Assembly: GCA_022559845.1 (NCBI GenBank)
Contig: CM040127.1
Coordinates: 37,596,708 to 37,660,707 of the forward strand
DNA from: Amorphophallus konjac
Lineage: Eukaryota > Streptophyta > Magnoliopsida > Alismatales > Araceae
Reading direction: 5' to 3'
DNA: 64,000 nt
This document shows positions 20,232 through 32,550 of the stretch, one piece after another. Each line of letters opens with the position of its first letter. Position 1 is the stretch's first letter. The position numbers and the translations under genes are program-made. Under the pieces are notes generated by a model. The model saw only the letters and a program-made list of their open reading frames with translations, ran no database searches and was not told where the DNA came from.

Positions 20232-20999
20232 TGTAGCCCATCTAAAAGCAGCCGAACTAGGTCCATCAGGACCCAACGAGGCTCAGCTCATTTCAAGTGA
20301 CAGCCCCGTAGGGCTCACTTAGAATAAAAAGCCCAATAAGCTCACTCAGGATCACACCCTTCCTCAGCGGCCCTTAGGCTCGGAAGGCCCGAGCGTCAGT
20401 CAGAACGGAGGAAGATCCTTGCCCGAGTTATCCCCTCTCTGGGATAGAGGCAAGCGCTCAGCGCCCACTCCGACCTATCTCCACCCGAGCTATGTCTATC
20501 ACTCGGACAGGGTTGGCATCCTTCATGCTTGGGTTTAACCGACGATTTCTTATCCACGATGTCGTTGAGAGCCCTTTATGAGCAGGAGTTTATGAGGATA
20601 AGGGACCCATGATCCCTCAAGGCTATAAAGATCCCACGATGAGGATGTAAAGATCCCACGTTGAGGACGTAACGCTCGCCTGAAACCCCTCAGCTTACGG
20701 GACTCATGAAGCCAGTGCACTATATAAACCTGGGACTCCCTCCAATGAAAGGTAAGGGCAATACACGCTTAACACTCTCTGAGCAGGAACCACTTCACCA
20801 CCTTGGTGTAGGGGGATCTCGTGCACCTCTCTCTTCTTCCCCTCATATCTTCCACCATTGCTCTACTGACTTAAGCATCGGAGGGTTTTCCCCAGGGAAC
20901 CTACCCTGGGCCCCCTGATCCGTTTCCCTTTCTTTACAGTTCACTATTCGGTGATCGTCTACCCCGCTCAGGAGCCGCGCGAGATCACGCCCCTTCACA
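20232..20999 (+). repeat. Tat element 3' LTR
   Basis: It starts TGTAGCCC after a purine tract and contains a TATA box. It ends in or near CCCTTCACA at 20999, after which the sequence changes character. The length of about 770 bp is ordinary for Tat elements. The end is assigned from the TG...CA rule only, because the partner LTR is outside the window. Confidence 0.6.
20720..20728 (+). promoter_or_regulatory. TATA box of the Tat LTR
   Basis: CTATATAAA lies about 490 bases into the LTR, followed by a CT-rich stretch, the expected promoter position. Confidence 0.65.
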
Positions 21000-22907
<1,908 letters not shown>

Positions 22908-22943
22908 TATATATATATATATATATATATACATATATATATT
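22908..22943. repeat. AT microsatellite
   Basis: AT dinucleotide run with one interruption. Confidence 0.92.
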
Positions 22944-24060
22944 ATTTTATCATTTTTTATGCGTCAACAACACACAAGCTCAATGCCTTGAGTCAGGCCT
23001 CTAGTTAGCTTTCTCTCCCAGTAGGACGCTACTGTAAGGCAAGGGAGCCCACAGAAATTAGCTTACAAACCGTCTGTCGGGAACTGCCCCGCCACCACTC
23101 CTAGGTGGGCCAACACACTGGAACACGCATGTCGTCAGGCTACGACTAGTGGAGGCTCACTAGACACAGAAACTCCAAAACACCAGTGCTGAAGTACAGA
23201 CAGGCTAAGCACGCACTGTCACACGTACTGCAAAGCACCAGACATAGGGTAGCATACCAAACTGCCACCGGACTCAGGATAGACAATTAGACCTGCTAAC
23301 ACAACGATCCTTGAGTCACTAGACTCGGGGTCAAGATCGTCGCACATAGCGGTAACAAGCCTCCAATCAGCCTAATCCCTAAGCCACATCATGAGGAAAC
23401 GCCGATAAAGGAAACGGTATAGGATCACCTGATCCATGCCTCCGCTTAACACGAATCACGGAGACCTAAGGGATCACCGAGACCCTCAAAGCACATGGAC
23501 ACACAAATCGAGGTAAGACAATACCTCAAGGCATCCAAAGCCACGTCTCGATCCACACCGGATCACTGAGACATCCAAGAGTCACATGTCAACCACTGGA
23601 GCACACCGGGTTGACCAGACACCAATAATGACTCTGAAACAGCACGGAACATCACGGGATACAATGGCACTCCTCGGCCACCCCACAACATGGTCATCGC
23701 CCTCATAGGACATCCAAGGCATCCACGGGACTACGGGCAAACCACAAGAGTAAGCCAAAACAAATGGAGGCCAGATATTAGGAAAACAAGGCTCTAGGAA
23801 ATAAACAGTCATATGCCAGGCCGCTAGGTAAACCAAGCAGTCAGCTAATGAGCCGCTACCTTCACACAGAGAACTTAGACACTGGGTGGTCAAGGAAAGA
23901 GCCGCACCAAAACAACCGGCTTATTCATAGGCCGTCTCACTGAGTTAAGCAGTCCAGGGCATGGTCGCTTCACTCAGAGACTCGAAGGAATAAATATCAA
24001 ATCCAGAAGGGGTAGGCGGTGTATCGCAGGACCGCGAAGGAGACAGTAGTGGTCACCATA
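22944..24060. other. Unassigned sequence, possibly old LTR material
   Basis: No ORF of note. The sequence leads directly into the GCGGTC inverted-repeat cluster and may belong to the same unrecognised element. Confidence 0.4.
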
Positions 24061-24480
24061 TGACCGCTAAACCCGGTCAACCCCAACCAACTTAAACCAG
24101 TCAAACCCATTAGCGGTCCTTCATAGGATCGCTAAGGAGAAATAGCGGTCAAGGCTAGGACCGCTAGCCCAACCGACTTAAACTATTCAACCGACATAAA
24201 CGACCGTTAGAGGTCGTCTCTCAGACCGCCAACCCAGCCTTAGCGGTCTATCATACGACCGTGTTAGCCAAACCGACATACTCAATCTCGTTAGCGGTCT
24301 ATCGCACGCCTGCTATCAGAGATTAGCGGTCAATCATACGACCGCGAACCGGAGAAAACGGTCTATCGCGTGACCGCGAAGACCCGAACTGACTTACTGT
24401 TTCAAAAGCATAAACGGTCACCAAAGGACCGCTAAATGCCTGCTCTGGAAGGACCGCTACTACGCTATGGCGGTTAAAAC
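24061..24480. repeat. Cluster of GCGGTC/GACCGC inverted repeats
   Basis: Several short inverted repeats share the arms (T)AGCGGTC and GACCGCT(A). A perfect case is TAGCGGTC at 24143-24150 with GACCGCTA at 24159-24166, and another is GCGGTC at 24326-24331 with GACCGC at 24340-24345. Others have one mismatch (24111-24134) or swapped bases. Spacers are about 8 bases. The design resembles the GGTCGACC palindromes in the U3 of the solo LTR and of GS2, so this may be old U3 sequence of another Sirevirus-like LTR. Confidence 0.7.
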
Positions 24481-24828
24481 AGAGGATTGGCCGATCTCGA
24501 CCGTTCCACGCCCCAATCGCTTCTAAACGAAGGGGAAACAACCCTAAGGACCATACAAGCCTTCCACAAACCGGAAGGGATCATTTTGACGCCAAAAACA
24601 CAAGAAACAGACGATTCTACCGAATCCACCCTAAATGAGTCACATGGGTTCCCGGGCTTCTACCGGTCCCAAATGACCACCAATCGCAATGAAACCAACA
24701 GAAATGAAATGCTAACATGCCAGGGGTCCTAATGAGACCAATTACACTAAAAATCGTCACCTGGGAAGGCGAACCCGGCTCACACCCCCCAAAAGCATGC
24801 TTCGCCCAAATTGAAGCCAAACCCGCTC
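24481..24828. other. Unassigned sequence before the 157-bp repeat
   Basis: No gene or element signature seen. Confidence 0.5.
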
Positions 24829-24985
24829 GTTCTCACACCGGATAGCTCCAAACCGCGAGGAAACGTAGAAGAAGAGTAGGGCGTCCATCTCCCTACCTCC
24901 ACCGAAGTTCTCGCGCACCGAAGTGACTAAACCACACCGAAAACCATCTCACGAGCCCGTCACGTCGGCTTTGAATCCACCGAGG
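24829..24985. repeat. Left copy of a 157-bp direct repeat
   Basis: It starts GTTCTCACACCGG and ends CCACCGAGG, and matches 26333-26489 over the full 157 bases with no gaps. Only about four substitutions are visible by eye, all transitions. Confidence 0.93.
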
Positions 24986-25250
24986 CATTGAAGTCCCGAG
25001 ATTAAATGGCACCCAAGAGGGGGGTGAATTGGGTGATAAAAAATTTCTGCCGAGATAGACACAAATATGCGATGACGTGGGGACACAGAAGAAAACAAGA
25101 GCAAGACAAATTATGCTTTTGATAAACCACAGGATTTAAGTGAAGAAGATCAAACAATCTAGATCTAAAGGATACAAAATATCTAGATTCACAAGTATGC
25201 ACAAAAGAGGGATAGGAGATATGGAGCACACCACAAGGAGACAGCAATTT

Positions 25251-25462
25251 TAAGGTGGTTCGGATGCCACAACGGCAACCTACGTCCACCCCTCACCGAT
25301 AGTGAGGAACCACACACTATCTTGTAAGGAGTTACAAGATCAAACACCCACAACACACACACACTGGGAAGGAGAGTTCCCGCGAGGTGTAAGAACACCT
25401 TAATACACACACAACTACAACGGAGAACACACAACCACACACACACGGATCTAGGAAGATCC
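25251..25462 (-). promoter_or_regulatory. Hairpin array in the solo LTR leader
   Basis: Consecutive inverted repeats occur, given here as plus-strand arms. They are GGATCT/AGATCC (25447-25462), AGGTGT/ACACCT (25385-25400), GGGAA/TTCCC (25366-25381), ATCTTGTAA/TTACAAGAT (25319-25340) and CCTCAC/GTGAGG (25291-25307). Nested GGTGG/CCACC arms then enclose a 7-bp stem with one mismatch (25254-25290). Linkers between the hairpins are (CA)n-like, thus GU-rich in the minus-strand RNA. The order matches the leaders of GS1 and GS2. Confidence 0.8.
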
Positions 25463-25889
25463 ACACACACTGAAATGTTTAACGATTATAAGAACCACAC
25501 ATGAAGCTTAAGAAAACAAAATGAATTTAGAACACAAGAATCTTGATTTGCTCCCCCTTAATGGATGATTGGATGCTTTGGATGCAGCTTGAATCCTTGG
25601 GCTGATCTTCACTTGACTGGATGAAGAACTCTTCTCGGAGCACTGTTCACGTCTACAGTGCTGGATCCCTTCTCTTCCTCTTGGTAGCCCCCTTGATCCA
25701 CCTTAAGCATTAGGGTTTTCCAATCCCTCTTGTATATGTTTTATAGGTTCTTGAATGGTCCAAGGACTCTCCCAGACCAGATCCACAATTTCTAGAGAGT
25801 TTGGTTGCTTAGGGATTAAACAATACCCATGAGAATGGTTTTTCTCGAAATGATAAAAAGTCAACAATTGTTGGCAGCTCGGGGCTGGC

Positions 25890-26060
25890 GGTCGACCTGC
25901 AGGGTCTGGCGGTCGACCGCCACTGAGAGACCTACAGGAGGCCGGTCCGTGGGAGATCCGGTCGACCGGGATTGAGGGGCGGTCGACCGCCACTGAGACA
26001 GCCTGTAGAAGTTTCCATTCTGTTATTCCAGGTCGACCGGGGTGATGCTGGAGGTCGACC
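25890..26060. repeat. Six GGTCGACC palindromes in the solo LTR U3
   Basis: The palindrome GGTCGACC occurs at 25890, 25911, 25960, 25981, 26031 and 26053. In the minus-strand sense they lie upstream of the TATA-like sequence. Confidence 0.88.
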
Positions 26061-26332
26061 AGACTGTCAAAAACCTGCAAAATGAAGAGTTTAGCCCAGA
26101 AAAATGTGTCCATATGATCGAGGCATGATTTGAACGATTGGTTAAAAGGTTATTACACCTTCATTCAATGTACTTAGAAAACCATTTGGAATGCTAAAAC
26201 CTTAAGTAACAGCATGAAGAGTTCTGACCTTGAAGGCTTATGAAAAACACTTAGGTTATTAGATCCAAGCAAGTGAGCAACCCTATGTCCTTGGTTTTGT
26301 TATCATCAAAACACCGAGATAGATATACAACA

Positions 26333-26489
26333 GTTCTCACACCGGATAGCTCCAAACCGCAAGGAAACGTAGAAGAAGAGTAGGGCGTCCATCTCCCTAC
26401 CTCCACCGAAGTTCTCACGCACCGAAGTGACTAAACCACACCGAAAACCATCTCACAAGTCCGTCACGTCGGCTTTGAATCCACCGAGG
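26333..26489. repeat. Right copy of the 157-bp direct repeat
   Basis: Abuts the LTR end without a gap. Relative to the left copy it has G-to-A or C-to-T changes at about four places, mostly at CG dinucleotides. Confidence 0.93.
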
Positions 26490-26945
26490 GATCACGCCAA
26501 CGCCACGCTCCATTCATCGCCCCATCACGCGCCAGGTCAACTCCACGACGTCCCTGCCTCTTCTAGCTCGCCACGGTCGAACGTCCCACGGAGAGAGGAG
26601 AGAGAACAAGAGAGAGGGAATGTAACGGCGGTGAGGAGAGAGGAAGGAGAAAGAAAGAATAAAAAGAAAAGGAAATTAGGAATTTCATAATTTTCGTAAA
26701 ATCCGATTTTGGTCCGAAAATGCACTAATTCAGAAAAATACGAAAAAATAGTCTAAACGATCCTCGGAAAGAATGCAATGCAGCTATAGCGTCCTCGAGT
26801 CGATGAATTGAACGATAAACTCTCCACTGGGTTAGGTAACTAGTACAAGAGAAAAACCCACGTGGATCATAAAATACAACTCATGACCCACAAAAGCGAT
26901 CCGAAACTCTCCGATAAAGATCCGATAGACCCAAGATATTACAGA
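26490..26945. other. Unassigned sequence
   Basis: Continuation of the DNA that was split by the solo LTR. It includes a GA-rich stretch (26580-26670). No gene recognised. Confidence 0.5.
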
Positions 26946-27680
26946 CCCCCCCTCCCCCCCCTCCCACCAACCCCCCAACCATGATCTCCCCTGTCTTACC
27001 CCCCCCCCGCCACCCACCGCCGGTCACCGCCTCTCACCACCGACCGCTGCCCCCTCCGGCCTCCCACCTGCCAGATCTGGATGGTGGGAGGTCGGAGGAG
27101 GTGGCGATGGGAGGCAGTGGCCGGAAAAAGTCGAACCCCCCGCACCCACCACCCCCTACCACCATCTCCCTCCCCTCGGCGGCCCTACCATGGTTCGAAT
27201 GTCTCCCCCCCCCCCCCCCCCCCCCCCACCCACAATCTCCCCCGTCTTACCCCCAACCCCCCCCCCCCGGTGGCAGGTCGGAGGGGGCTGCGGTGGGCAG
27301 TGGGAGGTGGTGGCCGGTGGTGGTTGGACCCCCCCCACCCCCCCACCATCTCCCTTCCCCCTGCAGCCCTGCCACAGTCGGATCTCCCACCCCCTTGTGG
27401 CCCTGCAGCCCTGCCACGGTCGGAACCCCTCCCACTCACCCCCCACCGACAATGTCCCCCGTGTTACCCTCCCGCCACCCACTGCCTCCCACCGCCCCCT
27501 CTGGCCTCCCACCGGGTGGCGGGGGGCGATGGGAGGCGGTGGCCAGACCCCCCCACCTCCCCCCCCCTCCCACGTCCCCCTACAGTCCCCACCGCCGCCT
27601 CCCATCTCCTTCAGCCTCCACTGCCCTCCCATGCCCCCCTATAGCCATCCACCGCCGCTTCCTCCTCCCTCTTTACAAAA
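26946..27680. repeat. C-rich low-complexity region
   Basis: Long runs of C and CCA/CCT with imperfect repeats of GGTGGGAGGTCGGAGG-like segments and a final A-run. Proline- and glycine-rich ORFs on both strands are by-products of composition. Confidence 0.85.
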
Positions 27681-27794
27681 AAAAAAAAAAACCTGTGGAC
27701 ACTAAAAATTCTCATCCCATGTTTACGTGCAGGGGAATAAAGGAGAGGAGAAAAGGGAAGAGAAGATGAAAAGAAGAAAAGGAAGCCACCCTAT
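27681..27794. other. Unassigned A-rich sequence
   Basis: Short purine-rich stretch before the change to CGGCAC-type repeat DNA at 27795. Confidence 0.4.
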
Positions 27795-27864
27795 TGTGCC
27801 CCCCCAGCGACACGCTCTCGCAAGCCCAAGCGGCACACCTCTCTCAATGCCTTCAGCGGCACAC
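27795..27864 (+). repeat. Left fragment of the CGGCAC-repeat region (F)
   Basis: TGTGCCCCCCC is followed by AGCGGCACACC-like words, the same repeat as at 37599-38130. This shows that the chromovirus array inserted into F. A TG start here could be the first base of an LTR (inference). Confidence 0.6.
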
Positions 27865-29700
27865 TGATGGGGGACGGGGACCGATACGGACTAAGACTCT
27901 CAAGGACTCTAACTGAGGCAAGCAGTAGCACGCTCAAGGGTCGCCAAGTGGCTGACCACCGTGATACCCCACAGAGTGAAGGAGGTCTCTCAACAGAAAC
28001 TCCGACCTCGGCCGTCCCAAAGGAGGGAAGCGCACGTGTCTAGGCGTAAGGTCGATTTCCAAAGACAAGGGGAGTCGCGTTCTAGCTCGATGCTCTAAGG
28101 GTGCTAAGGGATGGGTGCTCTCACTCACGATCCGCGGTGATGGCAACAAAGTAGCTAGGCGCCTACTCTCTCTCACGCGGCATAATCAAAAGCATACTAA
28201 AAGAGCAAGCACAAGAGAGGAGTCGGAACGCGTACCTCCACGCCTAGGGGTGGGGAAGGAACCCCGGCCGTGGGCCAACAACCCCGATACACTGAAGACC
28301 AATAAAATACAACCCAATAGTGGCCCACTCCTCGCAGGGAGGTAAAAGGCTACAAGCGACGCATTCGGGGCTGCCGGGCACGGGCTGACGGGCCGCACTC
28401 GGTGACGGGCACGATGCTGCAGAATCGGTGTCGCGCGCGCCTGGACGGAGACGGGTCCCACGGGCTGATGCGACGTCCGATCGAGGCGCCGTCAGAGAGG
28501 ACGCGTCGCTGACTGCTGGAGGAACGCTCCGGCCAGAGGGGACGCGCTGGGTGCGCCGGTGGTGGCCGTGGGCGCTGCTGAAAACCAGGTCTGGTTCTGT
28601 GGTCGCAGAACCGCGCACGCCGCCGGTAAAATCTGGAACTCGGTCGTCCGGTGCCCGAACAGGTCCGGGCCGGTTGGAGATGAGAGCTGACTGGTAGAGG
28701 AAGCCCTCGGCCAAACGGCGCGGGCAGACGATGCCGGTACGAGTCGCAGGAGCCGCTGGAAGTTGGTGTTGATTCGCTGGCCGGACTGTGCAGGCCCGCC
28801 GGCGCAAGCCCACTAGAACGACCGCCACGGACGGTGACGACGTCGAAACGTGACGCCGTCGGCGGCGTCGGACAGAGGACCTGGAGATCTACGAACCCTG
28901 AAGAAACCAGGGTAAAAGGCGCAGCGTGGAGGCCTGGGGAAAATTCGCAAGAAGGGCCTCCCTGCTGGGCGAGCAGAGAAGGGGGTGCTGGCGCAGGTCG
29001 ACGGAGAAAATCGGTACGGGCGGTGCCGACCTCCGATTGACGCGAAACCAGCGCCAACGCGAAGCTGATCCGCCAACGTATCTCCAGAAAATAGGAGGGA
29101 GCCAAACTCGTCCAAGAGAGGGGGCGAGATCTGCTGCAAGTCGGTGTAGAAATCTGATCTTCCGCACACGAACCGTAGACGAAGAAGAAGAGGGTAAAGG
29201 GGAACCCCGGAGTCCACCGGGGGCTGAGGCGTCGCACCTCGCCGATCTCCCGTCGCAGGAGAAGAGAGAAAGAGAGAGGGGGGCGCAGCCACCTTCAAGC
29301 ACAATCTTCAATATTCATTCATTCAATTAATTCTCACAAAAGGAAATTACATGCCTTATATATCGGGGGAGGGGAATTAGGGTTTCACCCAGCCAAGGGA
29401 GGAGGGGTGCGACCAGGACCTTCCCCATTCAAGGGGGGGGGGCGGCCAAGCCTCCTCCAATCAAGGAGGGATCAAGGGGAGGGGGGCGCCCAAAGAAGAA
29501 AGGTGAGGGAGGTGGAATGGGAAAGGGGTGTGCCCAAAAAGGAAAGAAGAGGAGGCAAGGTGGGGAAGGTGGCGCAGCCACCTTGGATGGGGAAGGGGGA
29601 ATGCGCCCCAAACCCTAACCCTAATCCAAACACTATGGGCCAAGACCAAGCCCAATAGTAAAAGAAAAAAAAAGGACCCATTATCCCTACACATAGTCTG
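27865..29700 (-). repeat. LTR1 of the chromovirus array
   Basis: The left border TGATGGGGG is the complement of the LTR 3' end CCCCCATCA. The R-U5 part (27865 to about 29310) is nearly identical to 32551-33995, with very few differences seen by eye. Further right, the U3 diverges strongly from that of LTR2. The exact U3 start (right border) is not determined. Long ORFs inside (for example 28350-29237) have no family resemblance and are repeated in LTR2. Confidence 0.8.
29353..29364 (-). promoter_or_regulatory. TATA box of LTR1
   Basis: On the minus strand GATATATAAGGC precedes R. A telobox-like AAACCCTAA lies about 20 bases upstream. Confidence 0.65.
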
Positions 29701-29778
29701 ATAGCAATAAAACTAGATAACATGTCCACGCAGGGACTAATCCAAGGCCCACATGGCCTGAGCAAGCAGAGAAGATAG

Positions 29779-32479
29779 CTAGAAGATGCCGCCATCGCCG
29801 AGCCACAAGGAAGTAGCGGTGTGCCGGGTGCTCCGTCGAGGATAGCGCCGTGTGTCCTCACCAATTCTCCCCGGGTGGGAAGAACTCGACCCCGTCGAGT
29901 AGGGGTCACGGTCGCTGAGGTACCGCTCCAGCAAGTCCGGATCGATCCGCTCCAGCTCTCCACGTGTAATCCAGGTGTTGTCCGACTCGGGGCGCCCTCT
30001 CCAACGCACTAGGAAGCGTTGGTAGGCTCCGCTCCTGGTAGTAGTCACCTGCTCATCCAGTATGCAATCTATATGCTCGCGTGTATGTAATGGGGCTGGA
30101 GGAGGTGGACTCTCAGTAGGTGTATCACTCACAACAGGAGGGTCAGGCCCAAATAACTCACTGGGTATCACCGCGGGATCCCGGTAAGCCACCAGATCAG
30201 AGACATTGAACGTGGAACTGATCCCGTAGTCGTCTGGTAGCTCGATCACATACGCGTTCGACCCAATACGCCTCAACACTCTGAATGGTCCTGCACCGCG
30301 GTCTTGGAGCTTCTTTACGGCTCCCGAAGGAAACCGTTCCGGTCTAACCCGAACCATGACGTACTCTCCCACTTGGAACTCACGGGTGCGTCGATGCGTA
30401 TCAGCTAAACCCTCATAACGTGCGTTGCTGGCCTCAAGATGGTGATGATGATGTAGACTCCGAACTAGCTGTGTGGACTCATACCTATATGAATGCAGGG
30501 GTGGTCCTGGACATCCAAACACAGACCTAGCATGCCTATGACTCCTACATGATTGGTCAACACGGGGAGGACCAGGACAACCAAAGTTGTATCTATCATG
30601 CATGGGTGTCCTACGGAATGTGGTAGACTCATGGGGACTAGATTGCCCAAACTCTCTCATGACATCCCCTATATGAGACCAACCCCTAAATGACCCTGAA
30701 GATGCATGAGACGAAGACCGATGATCCTTTCCTACCAAGCTCTGAGGTGTGAATGTAGGCTGGGTGAGACGTTGGCGAGCATGGGTGGAAGGGGTGTGAT
30801 AAAGGACCTCCTCGATAAGGTGGGGGGGGGGAAGAATACGAATCGGGAGGCTCACTAGGGAGGGGATCGAAAGGGTCAAAGAAATGATACCCCCTCCCGA
30901 CAGGTCCCTTCACAATACTTGCCCAAGTGTGACATTCACCCTGGTGCAGATAGCCACCCTCAGGCAAAAGGATGGATGGGGCAAGGGGCTCACATGAAAG
31001 GTAAGGGAGGCACTGTTCCTTCCTCAAGATCGTATTGCCATAAGAGGGGACGCAATCGAGTTCATCCAGGACGGGAAAGAATAAAAGAACCTCAGAGGTG
31101 ATATGACCTATGGTGTAAACCGAGGTAATGGAGCCCAAGGCAGGGAATATAAAGCTATGACTATAAGGTTGGTCTGACCCTAAGGCCAACATGTAGGTCA
31201 ACTCCCATTGGCAATCCAAGCTCCTAAGAAACTCCCTCACATCTTCTATAAACCTGAAGGACTGAAAAGTTGTGTGAAAGGAGTTAATGGGGACAATAGG
31301 AAGGGCTGGCTCTAAGGGTGGGTAGTAAGGAATCAAGACATCCAGATGAGGACTCTTCCTTAACCAGCTATCTAGAGGCTCTCCAATGACAAGTTCACCC
31401 TCGAGAGACAAGGATGGCTCCAGATGAGGGGCAAAAGCATTGTCCTCAAGTGAGGAAAATGAGTCCTCTATGAAGTGGGTGGGGCCTTGGCTCTCTATCA
31501 AGGGTGCTAGGCTGAAAGTGTCAGCCCCAACCTCCATAGGTATAGGCACGACTAGAAGCTCCATAGGCTCACTCCTTAACTCCTCAACGTCAGCTAGGTA
31601 CTCCTCAACCAACTCCTGTCCTGCCTCATAAGTCACTGGAATAAACCCAGGTGGGGCCCCCTCCGAATGTGTGTCCTCCAAGATAGGGGAATGTGAAGGA
31701 CGTCGGTCAGAGAACCGAGCATTCCCACTATAGGGGGTCACAGGGGTGGACTCCGGGGGTGGTGGTAGGCGTGAGCTCGGAGGCGGAGCGGACTGTGGGC
31801 TAGAGGGCCACAGTGAGTTAAGATAAGCATCCCTCCTATCCAACCGATCCGAAATCATTTGCACAAGCTGGGCAATGGTGTGGGTTGGAGTAGGAAGATC
31901 ATGATGGACTTTCCCGTAGTCATTTGGTTTGGGCTTGGGTCTAGGCTCTTCTATGTGTGGGGCTCGTTGCCTCCGACTAGGACCCACTTGTTCGTATGTA
32001 ATTGGGTGGGGTCGGTTGGAGGTGATCGATTGGGGAACATAGACCCTCCTAAGCTCTTTCTTCATATCCCACCACGATTCGATGGGCTTTTGCCACCTAA
32101 TGTCTCTCAAACCCTCAATATGTCTCCACTTATCCTTGGCCTTATGCAGAAGCTTCTCTCTAGCAAAAGAGACTTGTGTGGCTCCGGACATAGGATAACA
32201 GTCAAAATATCTATCCATGGCGGCTTCCCAAGTTTGGTAGACACTCGGGTCATGGGAGCCGTCAAATGTAGGCGCTTCGGGCCTACGGAATGGGATGGGG
32301 TGGTACCCATGCCCCTGAGAGATATGCCACAAATCAGCTGGGCTAAACAATTGAGAATCCATGGGACTCTTTGAGGGGTTCCTATGGGATGGACATGCGG
32401 GGCAACTATGGGGATTAGACACGACCCTTTTGAAGTGGAAATGCGAAGGGCAGAATGGACTCAAATGTGCCCTAGACAA
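29779..32479 (-). pseudogene. Gag-chromodomain ORF, copy 1 (frameshifted)
   Basis: The gag part (30686-32479, 597 codons) contains SPADLWHISQGHGYHPIPF, then EAAMDRYFDCYPMSGATQV and RHIEGLRDIRWQKPIESWW, a Ty3/gypsy gag. The second part (29779-30879, 366 codons) carries LEASNARYEGLADTHRRTRE and RPERFPSGAVKKLQDRGAGP of the integrase C-terminal domain. The chromodomain follows (CILDEQVTTTRSGAYQRFLV, then RWRGRPESDNTWI). The two parts are in different frames. A run of about ten G near 30822-30832, where copy 2 has GGGGAAAAG, is the likely cause. Gag is nearly identical to copy 2, while the middle and C-terminal parts differ more. Confidence 0.8.
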
Positions 32480-32535
32480 CCTAAAGATGCAAATGACCTA
32501 AGACCCCAATTTGTTAGAACAAACTGGTTCCCTAA

Positions 32536-32547
32536 GCTCTGATACCA
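32536..32547 (-). promoter_or_regulatory. Primer binding site of chromovirus copy 1
   Basis: GCTCTGATACCA on the plus strand is TGGTATCAGAGC on the minus strand, three bases from the LTR end. Initiator-Met tRNA is the presumed primer. Confidence 0.9.
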
Positions 32548-32550
32548 CTT

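Larger units (their letters stand above)
16595..20999 (+). mobile_element. Tat-lineage Ty3/gypsy element, 3' part
   Basis: This is the continuation of the element interrupted at 5707. It holds the pol-to-LTR spacer, an antisense gene on the minus strand (17449-19947), a purine tract and the 3' LTR. An antisense gene between pol and the 3' LTR is a recognised trait of several plant Tat families. Confidence 0.8.
24989..26332 (-). mobile_element. Probable solo LTR, Sirevirus-like
   Basis: Read on the minus strand it starts TGTTGTATATC, soon followed by TGTTTTGATGATAAC, and ends ...GGGACTTCA after a CAATTCACCCCCCTC block. GS1, GS2 and GS3 start with TGTTG and TTTGATGAT, and comparable C-rich blocks lie near the LTR ends of GS1 and GS3. 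It contains six GGTCGACC palindromes (25890-26060), then a TATA-like CCTATAAAAC (near 25740), then a leader hairpin array (25251-25462), all in the expected order on the minus strand. No partner LTR or interior is present. It is flanked not by a 5-bp duplication but by the 157-bp repeat, with three extra bases (CAT) on the left. Confidence 0.75.

Noticed and set aside
26981..27769. Proline- and glycine-rich ORFs on both strands
   Set aside because: Produced by C-rich low-complexity DNA.
28350..29237. 295-codon ORF on the minus strand, repeated at 33036-33923
   Set aside because: Lies wholly in GC-rich LTR R-U5 sequence, overlaps other equally open frames, and has no family resemblance. It is duplicated only because the LTR is.
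29612..29630. Interstitial telomere repeat from CCCTAACCCTAA
   Set aside because: Only two units, repeated in each copy of the same U3. Better seen as a telobox-type promoter word than as telomere remains.
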